From Verrucomicrobiaceae bacterium (GTDB lineage: Bacteria > Verrucomicrobiota > Verrucomicrobiia > Verrucomicrobiales > Verrucomicrobiaceae), in the NCBI GenBank assembly GCA_947466075.1, contig CANIBP010000004.1, forward strand, positions 1-64,000: a stretch of DNA of 64,000 nt, read 5' to 3'. How positions within the stretch are numbered: the first letter of the stretch is position 1; each line of letters begins with the position of its first letter. Of this stretch, positions 32,911-42,568 are shown piece after piece. The position numbers and the translations under genes were made by a program. The notes under the pieces were generated by a model, which ran no database searches, had not been told where the DNA came from, and saw only the letters and a program-made list of their open reading frames with translations.

Positions 32911-34248
32911 TCACGCCATTATTCCTCGCGCCACCTTGCAGGTTGTGTCGAAGCCGATGCCGTTATGTTTGAGCTTCGTGAAATCGAGGCCGCACATCCA
33001 GAGGATCGTCGCGTGCAGGTCGCGGACGTGAATGGGCTTATCGACGGCGGTGAATCCCTGCTCGTCAGTCGCGCCATACGCGAAGCCGGGCCGCACGCCG
33101 CCGCCGGCCATCCACCAGGTGAAGGCGCTGCCGTTGTGGTTCATGTGGCCGGGACCGCCGCGGCCCATTTCGCCACCCCACACGACGAGCGTGCTGTCGA
33201 GCAGACCTCGTTGCTTCAGATCGGTGATGAGTCCGGCGAGCGGTTGATCGCATGCGAGCGCGAGGTTCGGTATGACGCCGCGCACTTGCGTGGGTGTGTG
33301 CGTGTCCCAGTCGCCGCTGCCGCCTTCGAGGTTTGGCACACTCATGCTGGGCACGACGATGAAACGGACGCCGCGCTCGACGAGTCGGCGCGCGAGCAGG
33401 AGCTTGGTGCCGGTGCTGCGCGTAGGCAATGCGTCGAGGCCGTAGAGCTTGCGGATAGCGGGATGGGCGGCCTCTTTGGCAACATCGAAAGCCTCGGGCG
33501 CGGCGGTCTGCATGCGATGCGCGGCGAGGAATGATTCGGTGCGCGAGTCCAGTTCGGCCACGTGCGGATGCCTTGCGCTGAAGCCGGCATTGAGCGCGCT
33601 GAGTTCCGCAAGCCAACGTGTCTGCTCGGTTTCGGCCATTGGACTGGTGAGGTTCGCAATCGGTCGTTGCAGATCGTTGACGACTTGCGCCTGAAGCGAT
33701 GGAGGAAGTCCGCCCGCACCCGTGGAGCGCGCGCCGCCGTGCACTTCACCATCGGAGACCGCCCATTTGTCGCCCTCCGCGCGACCCGTGAGCAGGACGT
33801 GGCCGGGCAGGCTGGGATTGCCGCTGCCGAGGCCGTGCAGCATCCACGCACCAAGGCTCGCGCCGAGTTTGCTCGCGGCGGTGAAGATGTGAATGCCACC
33901 CTCGTTGTGCGTGGCGAGCGCGCCGTAGCCGGAGCGGATGAGGCAGAGGTCATCGGCCACCTTTTGCAGATTCGGAAACACATCGCCGATCTCCAGTCCG
34001 GACTGGCCGCACTTTTTGAATCCGAACGGATACAACGCGGGATCGGCCACGCTGCGTGGCTTGTCGAACGTATGCGCCTGCGCGGGTCCACCTTTGCAGT
34101 AGTAGAAGATGATGCTCTTCACTTTGCCTGGGTGATGCAGCGGCAGTGATTTGGCGGCGACGATCTTGTCATCGGCCCAAAGCGATCCCGTGGCGACGAT
34201 GCCGGGCGCAGCGGCGATGCGGGTGAGGAAGTGGCGGCGGGTGATCAT
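32911..34248 (-). CDS. DUF1501 secreted protein (Tat exported)
   Basis: A 445-residue protein with a twin-arginine signal (RRHFLTR at 4-10, then a hydrophobic stretch to about 25). It belongs to the DUF1501 family, an alkaline-phosphatase/sulfatase-like fold typical of Planctomycetes and Verrucomicrobia: SIIFYYCKGGPAQAHTFD, GWxxx-type HGLGSGNPSLPGHVLLTGR, WGGEMGRGGPGHMNHNGSAF and DLHATILWMCGLD. DUF1501 genes normally follow a DUF1549/DUF1553 gene, and here the gap is 6 bp. The pair is thought to act at the cell surface in polymer degradation; the biochemical activity is not established. Confidence 0.9.
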   Translation of the reverse strand: MITRRHFLTRIAAAPGIVATGSLWADDKIVAAKSLPLHHPGKVKSIIFYYCKGGPAQAHTFDKPRSVADPALYPFGFKKCGQSGLEIGDVFPNLQKVADDLCLIRSGYGALATHNEGGIHIFTAASKLGASLGAWMLHGLGSGNPSLPGHVLLTGRAEGDKWAVSDGEVHGGARSTGAGGLPPSLQAQVVNDLQRPIANLTSPMAETEQTRWLAELSALNAGFSARHPHVAELDSRTESFLAAHRMQTAAPEAFDVAKEAAHPAIRKLYGLDALPTRSTGTKLLLARRLVERGVRFIVVPSMSVPNLEGGSGDWDTHTPTQVRGVIPNLALACDQPLAGLITDLKQRGLLDSTLVVWGGEMGRGGPGHMNHNGSAFTWWMAGGGVRPGFAYGATDEQGFTAVDKPIHVRDLHATILWMCGLDFTKLKHNGIGFDTTCKVARGIMA

Positions 34249-34254
34249 GGCGTG

Positions 34255-37200
34255 TTATTCGATGTAGAGGATTTCATTTCCGCACAGCAGTAGCGTGATG
34301 AACTCGCGGACTTCGTCCCGGGCTTGCGTCGTGCCGGTTTGCTTCCGGCGTCGGTCGAGGAAACCTTGCGCGGAGTCGCGCTCGGCGTCTGTGGGCGGAC
34401 GTTGGAGAAGGGTTTCGTAAACGATCGCCAGCACGTCGGGCAATGCAGTCTTATCGTCGAGTCGCAGGCGATTGGTGAGCTTTCCGGCGAGGTCGCGGGC
34501 TGTTTGGGGCTGATTCATCAAGAAGAGCGCTTGCGTAGCGGAGATGGAGGCCACGCGGCGGTCGATCACGTCGTAAACGGTGGGTTTGTCGAAGTAGGGC
34601 GCGTAGTCGGCACCATCCAAATTGCCAGTGGAGGCGAAAGGTTGCCCGGTGCGAAGTCGCGACATCGTGTTGAGGATGGGTTCGTATTCGAGACGGCGCA
34701 CCGACTGGCGGGCGAAGAGGCGATTGTCTGGATCTTTGGCGATGTCCTGCTCCGTTGTTACTGCGGACTGCCGGTAGGCGCGGCTCAGCACGATCTCGCG
34801 GATCATTTTCTTCATCGACCAACCCTTGGCCACGAAGTGTGCGGCGAGGCCGTCGATGAGCTCCGGCAGTTCGGGCTGCTCACCGAGTCGGCCGAGTTCC
34901 TTCGGCGTGCGGCAGAGGGCTTCGCCAAAGAGATGCTGCCAGGCACGATTGACCGCTGCGCGGGCTACGAGCGCCGCCTGTGTGGAATCGGGCGTGGTGA
35001 GCCACTCGGCGAGTTGCAGGCGGCCGCTGCCTTCGAGTTCGCGCTTCGATTCACCAAAAAACTGCGGTGTGGCGCGTGGCACGAGTTGGTCGGGATACAG
35101 CACGTCTCCACGCAACAGTAGCCGCGCATCACCGACGAAGTAGGGATGCATCCAGACGCGGTTGTGATCGTTGGAATTGAACTCAAGACCAGCGGCTTTG
35201 GCCTTGTCATCCAGCGGCTGCAAATCCTCGGCGCGACGCAATCCGCCATCGACGCGAACATAGAGATGCGTGTCCTTTGGCGCGGTCCACGGTTGCGCGG
35301 GGTTCGAGACGAGTTCAGCGGTGATCTCGTTGATGCGGGCATCGGCCTTCGCCAGTTCAGCGACCTCGGGATCGGTCTTCGCGAAGCCACCAAAGCGCGA
35401 GCGCTCAATCCAGCGCTGGCGTTCTTCCTCCCAGTAAACCAGATGCTCCTCCAACTCGCGGACGAGTTCGGTTTCATGCAGCGAGGTGGCGCGTTTGATC
35501 AGTCCTAGCTGCGTCTTGTGTCCCCCGATGAAGTGGTTCAATTGCCCCAATGTCCTGAAGTCGTATTTCGGTGGCTGGTGATTCTTCAGCCTTGCCTCAA
35601 GCTCCCTGAGGGTAGTCCGAAGATCCGCCGCGAGCGAGGCGGTCTTGTTTTTCTCCGCGTCGGCGAGTTCCGCGCGCACCACGGCGATCTCGAGTTCGCG
35701 CAAACGCTTGTCTTTCGGCGTGAGGATGGGAATGCGCGACTCCTGCCACCGCTTCACGCGACCTCCGCCGCCAACGTTGAGCTTGATGCTGGTCTTGCGG
35801 ATGAAGCCGTTGAGTCGCGCCTGCTCCGCGATGAGCGCGCGATGCTTCGCCGCTGCGGCCTCGGCTTCGACGCGCGACTTCGCATTCACCGGCACGGGCG
35901 CATACCAACTGCTCTGGAAGAAGCCGAGCAACGAGTAGTAATCGCGCTGCGAGATGGGATCGAACTTGTGATCGTGACAGCGCGCGCACTCCAGGCTGAT
36001 GCCCATGAGCGAGCGCCCCATGAACTCCACTCCCTCGTCGAGCTTGTCCATCAGCACGAAGGTCTGGGTGGCGATGTCTTCAAAAGTGCGCTGTCCGTTC
36101 AAGGGCACCGCAGCGGCGAGCGCCTGATCCACCGAGTAATCCGCGCCGTCGAAGGCCTTCATCTTGTCGCCCGCGAGATGAATCCGCGCGAACCAATCCC
36201 ATGGACGATCCTCGTTAAAACACTGCGCCACCCACGCCGCATAGCGCTCAGTGTCGAGTCCAGGGCCGCGATTGCTTTGCGCGTTTGCTCCGTTGCGCGT
36301 GTAGTCCAGCCAGTGCCGTCCCCAACGCCAGCCGAACTGCGGTGAGTCGAGCAGTCGCGTCACGACTTTCTCGAAGGCATCGGGCGAGGTGTCTTTCACA
36401 AAGACCGCGATCTCATCCAATGTGGGCGGGTAGCCGATCAAATCATACGTGACACGTCGCAGCAGCCGATGACGATCCGCATCCGGCGCAGGCGTGAGGC
36501 CGAGTTTCTCGTGATGAGGCTTCAGCGTCGCGTCGATGCTCCAGTTCGCAGGCACAGCTTTCGGCAACGGACGAAACGCCCAGTGATCCCGATCCGCATC
36601 GCTGATGGTGAATTGCTTCGCCCGCGCCAGCACCTTCTCCTGCGCGGGCCAGGGCAAGCCTTTGGCGATCCATTGCTCAAAGGCTGCGATCTGCGCGTCG
36701 CTAAGTTTGTCGCCACGTCGAGGCATCTTCAGTTCGCCTTCGTGACGGATGGCGTTGATCAGCAAACTCGCTTCCGGTTTGCCCGCCACAGCCGCAGGCC
36801 CTCGCTGACCGCCGCTGATGATGCCCTGCCGCGACGTGAGTCGCAGCCCGTGCTCTGGCTCATCGCCTGCGTGGCATTTGAAACAACGCTCAGCCAGCAC
36901 CGGACGGATCTCGCGCTCGAAGAACGCCACGTCGTCGCTCGCAAAAGTCGGCGAGTCATCATGCGCGCCCTCTGTGATCCATCGCCGCAGAAGTTCGATT
37001 TCCGCCGCCGGCAATTTCTCGCCCTTCTTCGGCATCTCCGGTTTCTTCGCGCCCGTAAGCACCTGAATGAGCGGGCTCTCATCGGGCTTCAACGGAACGA
37101 TCGCCGGCCCAAGGTCATCGCCCCCGCGCAGCATCGTCGCGATACGCGTGAGATCGAGCCCGCCTCGTTGTTCTTCCGGGTAATGGCACTTGTTGCAGCG

Positions 37201-37299
37201 CTTTTCCAAAAGTGGCATCACCTCGCGCTCGAAGCTCACGGGCGCGGCAAAGGCGAGCCGTGCAAAAACACAAAGTAAGATACCGATAATAAGCTTCAT
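34255..37299 (-). CDS. PSCyt1 / DUF1549 / DUF1553 surface cytochrome-like protein
   Basis: A 1014-residue exported protein with a signal peptide (about 1-19). Two planctomycete-type cytochrome c domains carry C35-NKC-H39 and C139-FKC-H143. DUF1549 follows (~240-460; RRVTYDLIGYPPTLDEI, WGRHWLDYTR, CARCHDHKFDPI), then a charged helical region. DUF1553 (~720-990) has WLTTPDSTQAALVARAAVNR and RLEYEPILNTMSRL. CARCH in the DUF1549 part adds a third CxxCH-type site. The start overlaps the anti-sigma stop by 4 bp, so it is translated from the sigma operon. It is probably a surface partner of the DUF1501 protein. Confidence 0.9.
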   Translation of the reverse strand: MKLIIGILLCVFARLAFAAPVSFEREVMPLLEKRCNKCHYPEEQRGGLDLTRIATMLRGGDDLGPAIVPLKPDESPLIQVLTGAKKPEMPKKGEKLPAAEIELLRRWITEGAHDDSPTFASDDVAFFEREIRPVLAERCFKCHAGDEPEHGLRLTSRQGIISGGQRGPAAVAGKPEASLLINAIRHEGELKMPRRGDKLSDAQIAAFEQWIAKGLPWPAQEKVLARAKQFTISDADRDHWAFRPLPKAVPANWSIDATLKPHHEKLGLTPAPDADRHRLLRRVTYDLIGYPPTLDEIAVFVKDTSPDAFEKVVTRLLDSPQFGWRWGRHWLDYTRNGANAQSNRGPGLDTERYAAWVAQCFNEDRPWDWFARIHLAGDKMKAFDGADYSVDQALAAAVPLNGQRTFEDIATQTFVLMDKLDEGVEFMGRSLMGISLECARCHDHKFDPISQRDYYSLLGFFQSSWYAPVPVNAKSRVEAEAAAAKHRALIAEQARLNGFIRKTSIKLNVGGGGRVKRWQESRIPILTPKDKRLRELEIAVVRAELADAEKNKTASLAADLRTTLRELEARLKNHQPPKYDFRTLGQLNHFIGGHKTQLGLIKRATSLHETELVRELEEHLVYWEEERQRWIERSRFGGFAKTDPEVAELAKADARINEITAELVSNPAQPWTAPKDTHLYVRVDGGLRRAEDLQPLDDKAKAAGLEFNSNDHNRVWMHPYFVGDARLLLRGDVLYPDQLVPRATPQFFGESKRELEGSGRLQLAEWLTTPDSTQAALVARAAVNRAWQHLFGEALCRTPKELGRLGEQPELPELIDGLAAHFVAKGWSMKKMIREIVLSRAYRQSAVTTEQDIAKDPDNRLFARQSVRRLEYEPILNTMSRLRTGQPFASTGNLDGADYAPYFDKPTVYDVIDRRVASISATQALFLMNQPQTARDLAGKLTNRLRLDDKTALPDVLAIVYETLLQRPPTDAERDSAQGFLDRRRKQTGTTQARDEVREFITLLLCGNEILYIE

Positions 37300-38216
37300 G
37301 GCAGGGGTTCGTTGATCACACCGGACAGGCGCACATCATCGAGATAGTGCGCCGCGCGGTTCGCAGGTTTTCCATCCATCGTCGCCGCCCACATTGAGAT
37401 CACCAGGATGCGACTGCCTGGCGGCACATCGATCATGAGCGTGATTGTCTGCCAACCATCCGTTCCCGCAGGCACCGAAACGCCGCGCGCCGCATACGCG
37501 AGCGCATGCTCGTCGATCTCGCCCCACATTTCCTTCATCCATCGCTCCTCGACCTTTTCCGGTCCGTCCGCAAACGCGGCAGCCCGCAACACATAACGAT
37601 CCTTCTTGCCAAGAACGGACGGATGAAAGGAGGCGCGAAGCTCGATTTGTCGAGTCGTCGAACCGAAGGCCTTCTGCTGATTTTGCAGATCCACGATGCA
37701 ATGCGTCCGGCTGGAGAGGTCCGTCTTCACCGGGTCCAATTTCAACATGCGCGCGCCGTCCTTCGGATTCACCCCTGCCTCGATCGAAACGACCTTCGCC
37801 TCATCACCACCCCATTGCCCCATCTGTTTCGGAAACCCGCTCTGCCAACGGAAGCCATCACCTTCAAAACTCTCACGCAGCAAAGACCAACTCCGCCCAT
37901 TGCCCGCATACGCCCACACCACCGACGTGCAGAACATCCCAAACACAATGCCCGCCGCCGCCGCCGTGAGCGGACGCCAGGAAAGCCAGTGCCCGCCGCG
38001 TCTTGTCCATGACACCATCGGCACAGTGAGCAGCTCGCGCATCACCTCCGCTGACGCGGCCTCTGCCTCCAGTGCCACATCCAGCTCGGTGTGGCGGAGG
38101 TAGAGGTCCGCTAGGGCGTCGTCCACTTTCAGCGCCGCTTCGAGGCGGCGCGTCTCTTCCTCCGACGTTTGTTCAGCGATGTAGTGCTGAATGAGATCGT
38201 TCCAGTCGGTGTTCAT
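37296..38216 (-). CDS. Membrane anti-sigma factor-like protein (cassette 1)
   Basis: A 306-residue single-pass membrane protein. The cytoplasmic N-terminus (1-75; an acidic helix with TSEEETRRLEAAL and LYLRHTELDVALE) resembles FecR/anti-sigma N-terminal regions. The membrane segment is at about 83-104, preceded by WLSWRPLTAAAAG. The ~200-residue external part looks like a beta-sandwich (ARMLKL, THCIVDLQ, AHYLDDVRLS). It overlaps both the sigma factor and the DUF1549/1553 gene by 4 bp. The protein at 52239 is a clear paralogue, sharing the membrane segment and the AHYLDDV ending. It probably binds the adjacent sigma factor until an external signal is sensed. Confidence 0.8.
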   Translation of the reverse strand: MNTDWNDLIQHYIAEQTSEEETRRLEAALKVDDALADLYLRHTELDVALEAEAASAEVMRELLTVPMVSWTRRGGHWLSWRPLTAAAAGIVFGMFCTSVVWAYAGNGRSWSLLRESFEGDGFRWQSGFPKQMGQWGGDEAKVVSIEAGVNPKDGARMLKLDPVKTDLSSRTHCIVDLQNQQKAFGSTTRQIELRASFHPSVLGKKDRYVLRAAAFADGPEKVEERWMKEMWGEIDEHALAYAARGVSVPAGTDGWQTITLMIDVPPGSRILVISMWAATMDGKPANRAAHYLDDVRLSGVINEPLP

Positions 38217-38746
38217 AGTGCTTCCTCCGTTGCCAGGGTGCGCTCCACGCAGTCCAGCAGGGCGAGCCGGATGCGGTGGAGCAGTTTGTAGAGTGACATC
38301 GGCGTCTGACCGCGCCGTGCCGCAAGATCATCCATGCGCGTGCCTTTCTTGTAGGCGCTGAGCACCAGCTCACGCTGCACCGCAGGCATCTTTTGCAGGC
38401 AGCCCTCCAGCGCCTCCCGGCGTGGCATAACGCCCTGTTCGTGGAGGGCAGCCCTGTCCGCGAGACGGTTCACCAGATCCTCATCAAAGACATGGCGGTC
38501 ACGCTTCCGGTCGCGCAGCACCGCCAGCGCCTTGTTTCGTGCGATGCCTGATGCCCAGGCGCGGAAATCACGGGCCGGATCGAAATCGCCGAACTTCTGC
38601 CACAGCACGATGATCGTCTCCTGCAGCGCCTCTTTGGCATCCTCGCGGGATGGCAGCATGGCCCGCAGCAAAGTGTGCAATGCCGCCTCATGCTCCGCAA
38701 AGAGGCGGAGGAACTGGTCATGGTGCTGGTCGTCGAGGTTTGGCAT
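38213..38746 (-). CDS. ECF-type sigma-70 factor (cassette 1)
   Basis: A 177-residue RNA polymerase sigma factor of the ECF type common in Rhodopirellula and Verrucomicrobium. Region 2 covers ~10-75 (LLRAMLPSREDAKEALQETI, FRAWASGIARNKAL). Region 4 covers ~115-170 (MPAVQRELVLSAYKKGTRMD, SLYKLLHRIRLALLDC). It is the first gene of a minus-strand operon followed by its anti-sigma, DUF1549/1553 and DUF1501 genes. It should direct transcription of genes for polymer use once released by the anti-sigma. The 210-bp divergent gap to 38958 should hold its promoter. Confidence 0.9.
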   Translation of the reverse strand: MPNLDDQHHDQFLRLFAEHEAALHTLLRAMLPSREDAKEALQETIIVLWQKFGDFDPARDFRAWASGIARNKALAVLRDRKRDRHVFDEDLVNRLADRAALHEQGVMPRREALEGCLQKMPAVQRELVLSAYKKGTRMDDLAARRGQTPMSLYKLLHRIRLALLDCVERTLATEEAL

Positions 38747-38957
38747 GGGGGTATATCTTCCTATTTCCAGGAACGGCGCTCATTTGCCGAAAATAGTTTT
38801 GCGATAGACTAAAATGCTGTGGCCAAGGCTGATGAACAGTCGAATGCGGCTTGCACGACCGCAGCGGCATCACCAGTGGCGCGGTACCGATTTGCATAGC
38901 GCGAACCACTTCGGCGGGCATGATTCGCTTGGCAGTACTCCACCTGCTACCTACTTC

Positions 38958-41069
38958 ATGAAGCTGATCCTCCCATTCTTCACACTTGCCATGTCCCTCG
39001 CTGATGCCGCTCCGCCGACTGAAACGAAACCCGTCACCGATGAGTATCACGGTGTGAAGGTGGTGGATGAGTATCGCTGGCTGGAGGAGTCGGGGTCGCC
39101 AGCGGTGAAGGCTTGGACGGCGGCGCAGAACGAATACTCGCGTGCTTGGCTCGATGCGCGGCCGGATCGTGCTGGCATCGAGGCGAAACTCACGGCGCTG
39201 TATGCGAAGGACACGCCTTCGCACAGCGGCATCGTGTCGCGACCGGGGCGCTTGTTTGCGCTGAAATTTCAGCCGCCGAAGCAGCAGCGGTTGCTTGTAA
39301 CGTTGACTTCGGCTGACGATCTGGCGTCAGAGAAGGTCGTCCTCGATCCGAATGAGATTGAACCCAAGGGGCAGGTGGCGATGGATTGGTTTGTGCCTTC
39401 ACCAGATGGCAAGATGATCGCGGTGTGTCTGTCCAAGAACGGCAGTGAGGACGGCACACTGCATTTTTACCGCACCGATAACGGCGAGCATTTGTCGGAT
39501 CGCATTGCGCGTGTGCAATACCCCACGGGCGGGGGGAGTGCGGCGTGGACGCCGGATAGCAGTGCTGTTTTCTACACTCGCTATCCGCACCAAGGTGAGA
39601 AGCCTGAGGCTGACTTGAACTTCTTCCAGCAGATCTATTACCATAAGCTCGGCACGCCCACGAGCAGCGACGAATACTCCGCTGGTCGTGACTTCCCACG
39701 CATCGCTGAGATCGAGCTGCACACCTCGGACGATGGACGGTGGTTGCTTGCGAGCGTGGCCAATGGCGATGGCGGCGAGTTTGCTCATTATGTCCGCGAG
39801 ACCAAGAACGGAGCGGCGTGGCGACAGATCACGCGCCACGAGGATGGCGTCAAAGAAGTCACGTTCAGCCACGATGGGGCGAATTTGTATCTACGCTCCG
39901 TCAAAGACGCGCCGCGTGGAAAGGTGCTGCGTTTTGCCATCGAAGACACTTTGGCTGATGCTCAGGTGATCGTGCCGGAAGGCGATGCGGTGATTGAAAG
40001 CATCACTCCTACAGGGAGGTTTCTCTTTTTGTCGGACATGATCGGCGGCCCTTCGCGCATCCGGCAGTTTGATCAGCAGGGGAAGAACGAACGCGAGGTG
40101 CCATTGCCCGAAGCATCAGGTGTTGGAGGGCTCATTGTGGCAGGAGATCGCATTCTTTTCCGTCAAACGAGCTTCGTCGCACCGGCTGCATGGATGCTTT
40201 GCGATCCTGGCGATATGAGCGTGAAGAAGACCGCGCTTTTCAACACCTCGCCCGTCGATTTCAGCGACATCGAGGCCGTGCGCGAGTTCGCGATCAGCAA
40301 GGACGGCACCAAGGTGCCAGTCAACATCCTGCGGCGCAAAGGCACGAAGCTCGATGGCAGCAATCCGACGCTGCTCTACGCCTACGGCGGCTATGGGCAC
40401 AGCATGAGGCCGACTTTCAACTTCGAGCATCGCCTGTGGTTTGATCGCGGTGGCATCTACGTCGTCGCGAACATTCGAGGTGGTGGTGAGTATGGCGAGG
40501 AGTGGCATCTCGCGGGCAATCTGACGAAGAAGCAAAACGTGTTCGATGATTTCGCTGCCTGTGCCGAGCACCTCATCAAGCAAGGCTACACGCGCTCCGA
40601 AAAGCTCGCCGTCGAAGGCGGCAGCAATGGCGGACTGCTCATGGGGGCCTTCCTCACGCAGCATCCGGCTCTCGCACGCGCTGTCGTGGCCCATGTCGGT
40701 CTCTACGACATGCTGCGTGTCGAACTCGATCCCAACGGCGCCTTCAATGTCACCGAGTTCGGCACTGTGAAAGTTCCCGCGCAGTTCCGTGCGCTGCATG
40801 CCTACTCGCCGTTTCACAATGCCAAAGACGGCACGGCGTATCCCGCCGTGTTCTTCCTCGCCGGTGAAACGGATGGCCGCGTGAACCCAGCCCACTCCCG
40901 ACGCATGACCGCTCGCCTCCAAGCTGCCACCAGCTTGGCCAACCCGATCCTTGCTCGCTTCAGTTCCGCTTCTGGCCACGGCATGGGCACCGCGCTCTCC
41001 GAGAAGATCGCGCAGAAAGCCGACGTGCTCGCTTTCCTCTTCGATCAACTCGGGATGTCCGCCAAGTAA
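38958..41069 (+). CDS. Prolyl oligopeptidase family serine peptidase (S9A)
   Basis: A 703-residue exported peptidase with a signal peptide (about 1-17). I chose the ATG at 38958; the frame is open back to 38814 but that part is intergenic-like. The N-terminus has the family start VTDEYHGVKVVDEYRWLEE, then a beta-propeller (~80-425) that restricts access to oligopeptides. The alpha/beta-hydrolase domain carries the triad Ser556 (GGSNGG), Asp639 (ETDGRVNP) and His674 (SGHGMG). It should cleave short proline-containing peptides in the periplasm. It is transcribed divergently from the sigma operon and is followed 5 bp later by a beta-propeller protein. Confidence 0.93.
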   Translation: MKLILPFFTLAMSLADAAPPTETKPVTDEYHGVKVVDEYRWLEESGSPAVKAWTAAQNEYSRAWLDARPDRAGIEAKLTALYAKDTPSHSGIVSRPGRLFALKFQPPKQQRLLVTLTSADDLASEKVVLDPNEIEPKGQVAMDWFVPSPDGKMIAVCLSKNGSEDGTLHFYRTDNGEHLSDRIARVQYPTGGGSAAWTPDSSAVFYTRYPHQGEKPEADLNFFQQIYYHKLGTPTSSDEYSAGRDFPRIAEIELHTSDDGRWLLASVANGDGGEFAHYVRETKNGAAWRQITRHEDGVKEVTFSHDGANLYLRSVKDAPRGKVLRFAIEDTLADAQVIVPEGDAVIESITPTGRFLFLSDMIGGPSRIRQFDQQGKNEREVPLPEASGVGGLIVAGDRILFRQTSFVAPAAWMLCDPGDMSVKKTALFNTSPVDFSDIEAVREFAISKDGTKVPVNILRRKGTKLDGSNPTLLYAYGGYGHSMRPTFNFEHRLWFDRGGIYVVANIRGGGEYGEEWHLAGNLTKKQNVFDDFAACAEHLIKQGYTRSEKLAVEGGSNGGLLMGAFLTQHPALARAVVAHVGLYDMLRVELDPNGAFNVTEFGTVKVPAQFRALHAYSPFHNAKDGTAYPAVFFLAGETDGRVNPAHSRRMTARLQAATSLANPILARFSSASGHGMGTALSEKIAQKADVLAFLFDQLGMSAK

Positions 41070-41074
41070 TCACC

Positions 41075-42562
41075 ATGCCAGCTCATCGCATCATCATCGC
41101 CCTCGCCGCGCTCGCACTTTCCCCTATTCTTCACGCCGAGGAACTTGGCGAGATGTGGGGCACCGCTGCGGAGGAGGCGAAGTATTATCCCATCGTGAAT
41201 GTGCCGATTCCGCCGACGGTGCCGATGCGACCGGGCGGTTTTGAGATTTTGCCAGATGGACGCTTGGCGGTGGGCACGAGGCGCGGAGACATCTACTTCA
41301 TCAAAGGTGCGTTCGATTCGCCGACGGTTCCGGAGTATCATTTGTTCGCCAGCGGGCAGGATGAGATCTTTTCGCTCGCTTGGAAGGACGGCGCGATGAC
41401 GACAACGTCCTTTGGTGAAGTCACACGCATCTCGGATGCTGATGGCGATGGTGTCGCGGATCGCTATGACACGCTAACGAACAACTGGGGCTATGCCGAA
41501 GGACACGAGTTCGCTTTTGCATCGAAGCATGATCCCGAGGGCAACATCTGGGTGGCGCTCGGGCTCAGTGGTTCGTATGAATCGCACAATCTGTTTCGCG
41601 GTTGGGCGGTGAAGGTCACACCGGATGGCAAGATGATCCCGGTGTGCAGTGGATTGCGCAGTCCGGGCGGAGTGGGAGCGAATGCACAGGGTGCGATGTT
41701 TGCCATCGAGAGCCAGGGGCCATGGAACGGCTGCTGCTCATTGAAGCATCTCAAGCCGGGCGGTTTCCTCGGACATCCAGCGAGTTACAACTGGTATCCC
41801 TTCGTTCCCAACATGAAGGAACCCGTGAAGCCGAACAGCGACTCACGCATTCACATCGAAAGGAAGCGTGTGAAGGAGCTCGTGCCGCCTGCGGTGTGCT
41901 TTCCGTATATCAAGATGGGCCGCTCCATCTCCGGCTTCAGGCTGAATCAAACGGGCGGCAAGTTTGGCCCGTTCGAGAACCAGATTTTTATCGGCGACTA
42001 CACGCTGAGTCTGATCATGCGTGCCACCACGGAGGAGATCAACGGTGTGTGGCAGGGTGCGTGTTATCCGTTTCGTGAAGGACTCGCCACGGGCATCATG
42101 AACGTGGAGTTCTCGCCGAAGGGACAACTTATCGCCGGTGGCTTCACCACGAACGCCCAGTGGCCAGTACGCGGCACGGAACCCTTTGCCATTCAGCGCA
42201 TCGACTGGAACGGCGTGACGCCATTTGAGATCAAGGAGATCAACATCAAGAAGGACGGATTCCTCATCACCTTCACCAAACCCGTCGATCCACAAATCGC
42301 TGGGAACACGGAAAGCTATGCCATTACGACTTACACGCACATCTACCACGCCGGTTACGGCAGCCCCGAGGTGGATCAAACGACGTCGCATGTGATGAAG
42401 GCTGCGCCCGCAGCGGATGGGCTTTCAGTGTTGGTCCAACTGGAGAAGTTCGAGGAAGGCCACATCCATGACTTTGATCTCGCCAAGATGAAATCCAAGA
42501 CCGGCGAGCCGCTTCTGCACACCAAGGCTTACTACACGGTGAATGAAATCCCTTTGAACTAA
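41075..42562 (+). CDS. Exported PVC-type sugar dehydrogenase-like beta-propeller
   Basis: A 495-residue protein with a signal peptide (about 1-21). The body resembles the PVC membrane-bound dehydrogenase / glucose-sorbosone dehydrogenase-like propellers: PGGFEILPDGRLAVGTRRGD, DADGDGVADRYDTL (a calcium-loop-like motif), GLRSPGGVGANAQGAMF and GDYTLSLIMRA. No CxxCH heme motif is present, unlike the related domain at 9027. The last ~100 residues form a separate beta domain. It probably oxidises or binds a sugar outside the cytoplasm. It lies 5 bp after the peptidase and 6 bp before the ThuA gene, so the three form an operon. Confidence 0.8.
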   Translation: MPAHRIIIALAALALSPILHAEELGEMWGTAAEEAKYYPIVNVPIPPTVPMRPGGFEILPDGRLAVGTRRGDIYFIKGAFDSPTVPEYHLFASGQDEIFSLAWKDGAMTTTSFGEVTRISDADGDGVADRYDTLTNNWGYAEGHEFAFASKHDPEGNIWVALGLSGSYESHNLFRGWAVKVTPDGKMIPVCSGLRSPGGVGANAQGAMFAIESQGPWNGCCSLKHLKPGGFLGHPASYNWYPFVPNMKEPVKPNSDSRIHIERKRVKELVPPAVCFPYIKMGRSISGFRLNQTGGKFGPFENQIFIGDYTLSLIMRATTEEINGVWQGACYPFREGLATGIMNVEFSPKGQLIAGGFTTNAQWPVRGTEPFAIQRIDWNGVTPFEIKEINIKKDGFLITFTKPVDPQIAGNTESYAITTYTHIYHAGYGSPEVDQTTSHVMKAAPAADGLSVLVQLEKFEEGHIHDFDLAKMKSKTGEPLLHTKAYYTVNEIPLN

Positions 42563-42568
42563 TCTGCC

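Noticed and set aside
38814-38957. Upstream extension of the prolyl oligopeptidase
   Set aside because: The extra residues are Arg/His/Gln-rich and precede a normal signal peptide at 38958; this stretch is more likely the divergent promoter region.
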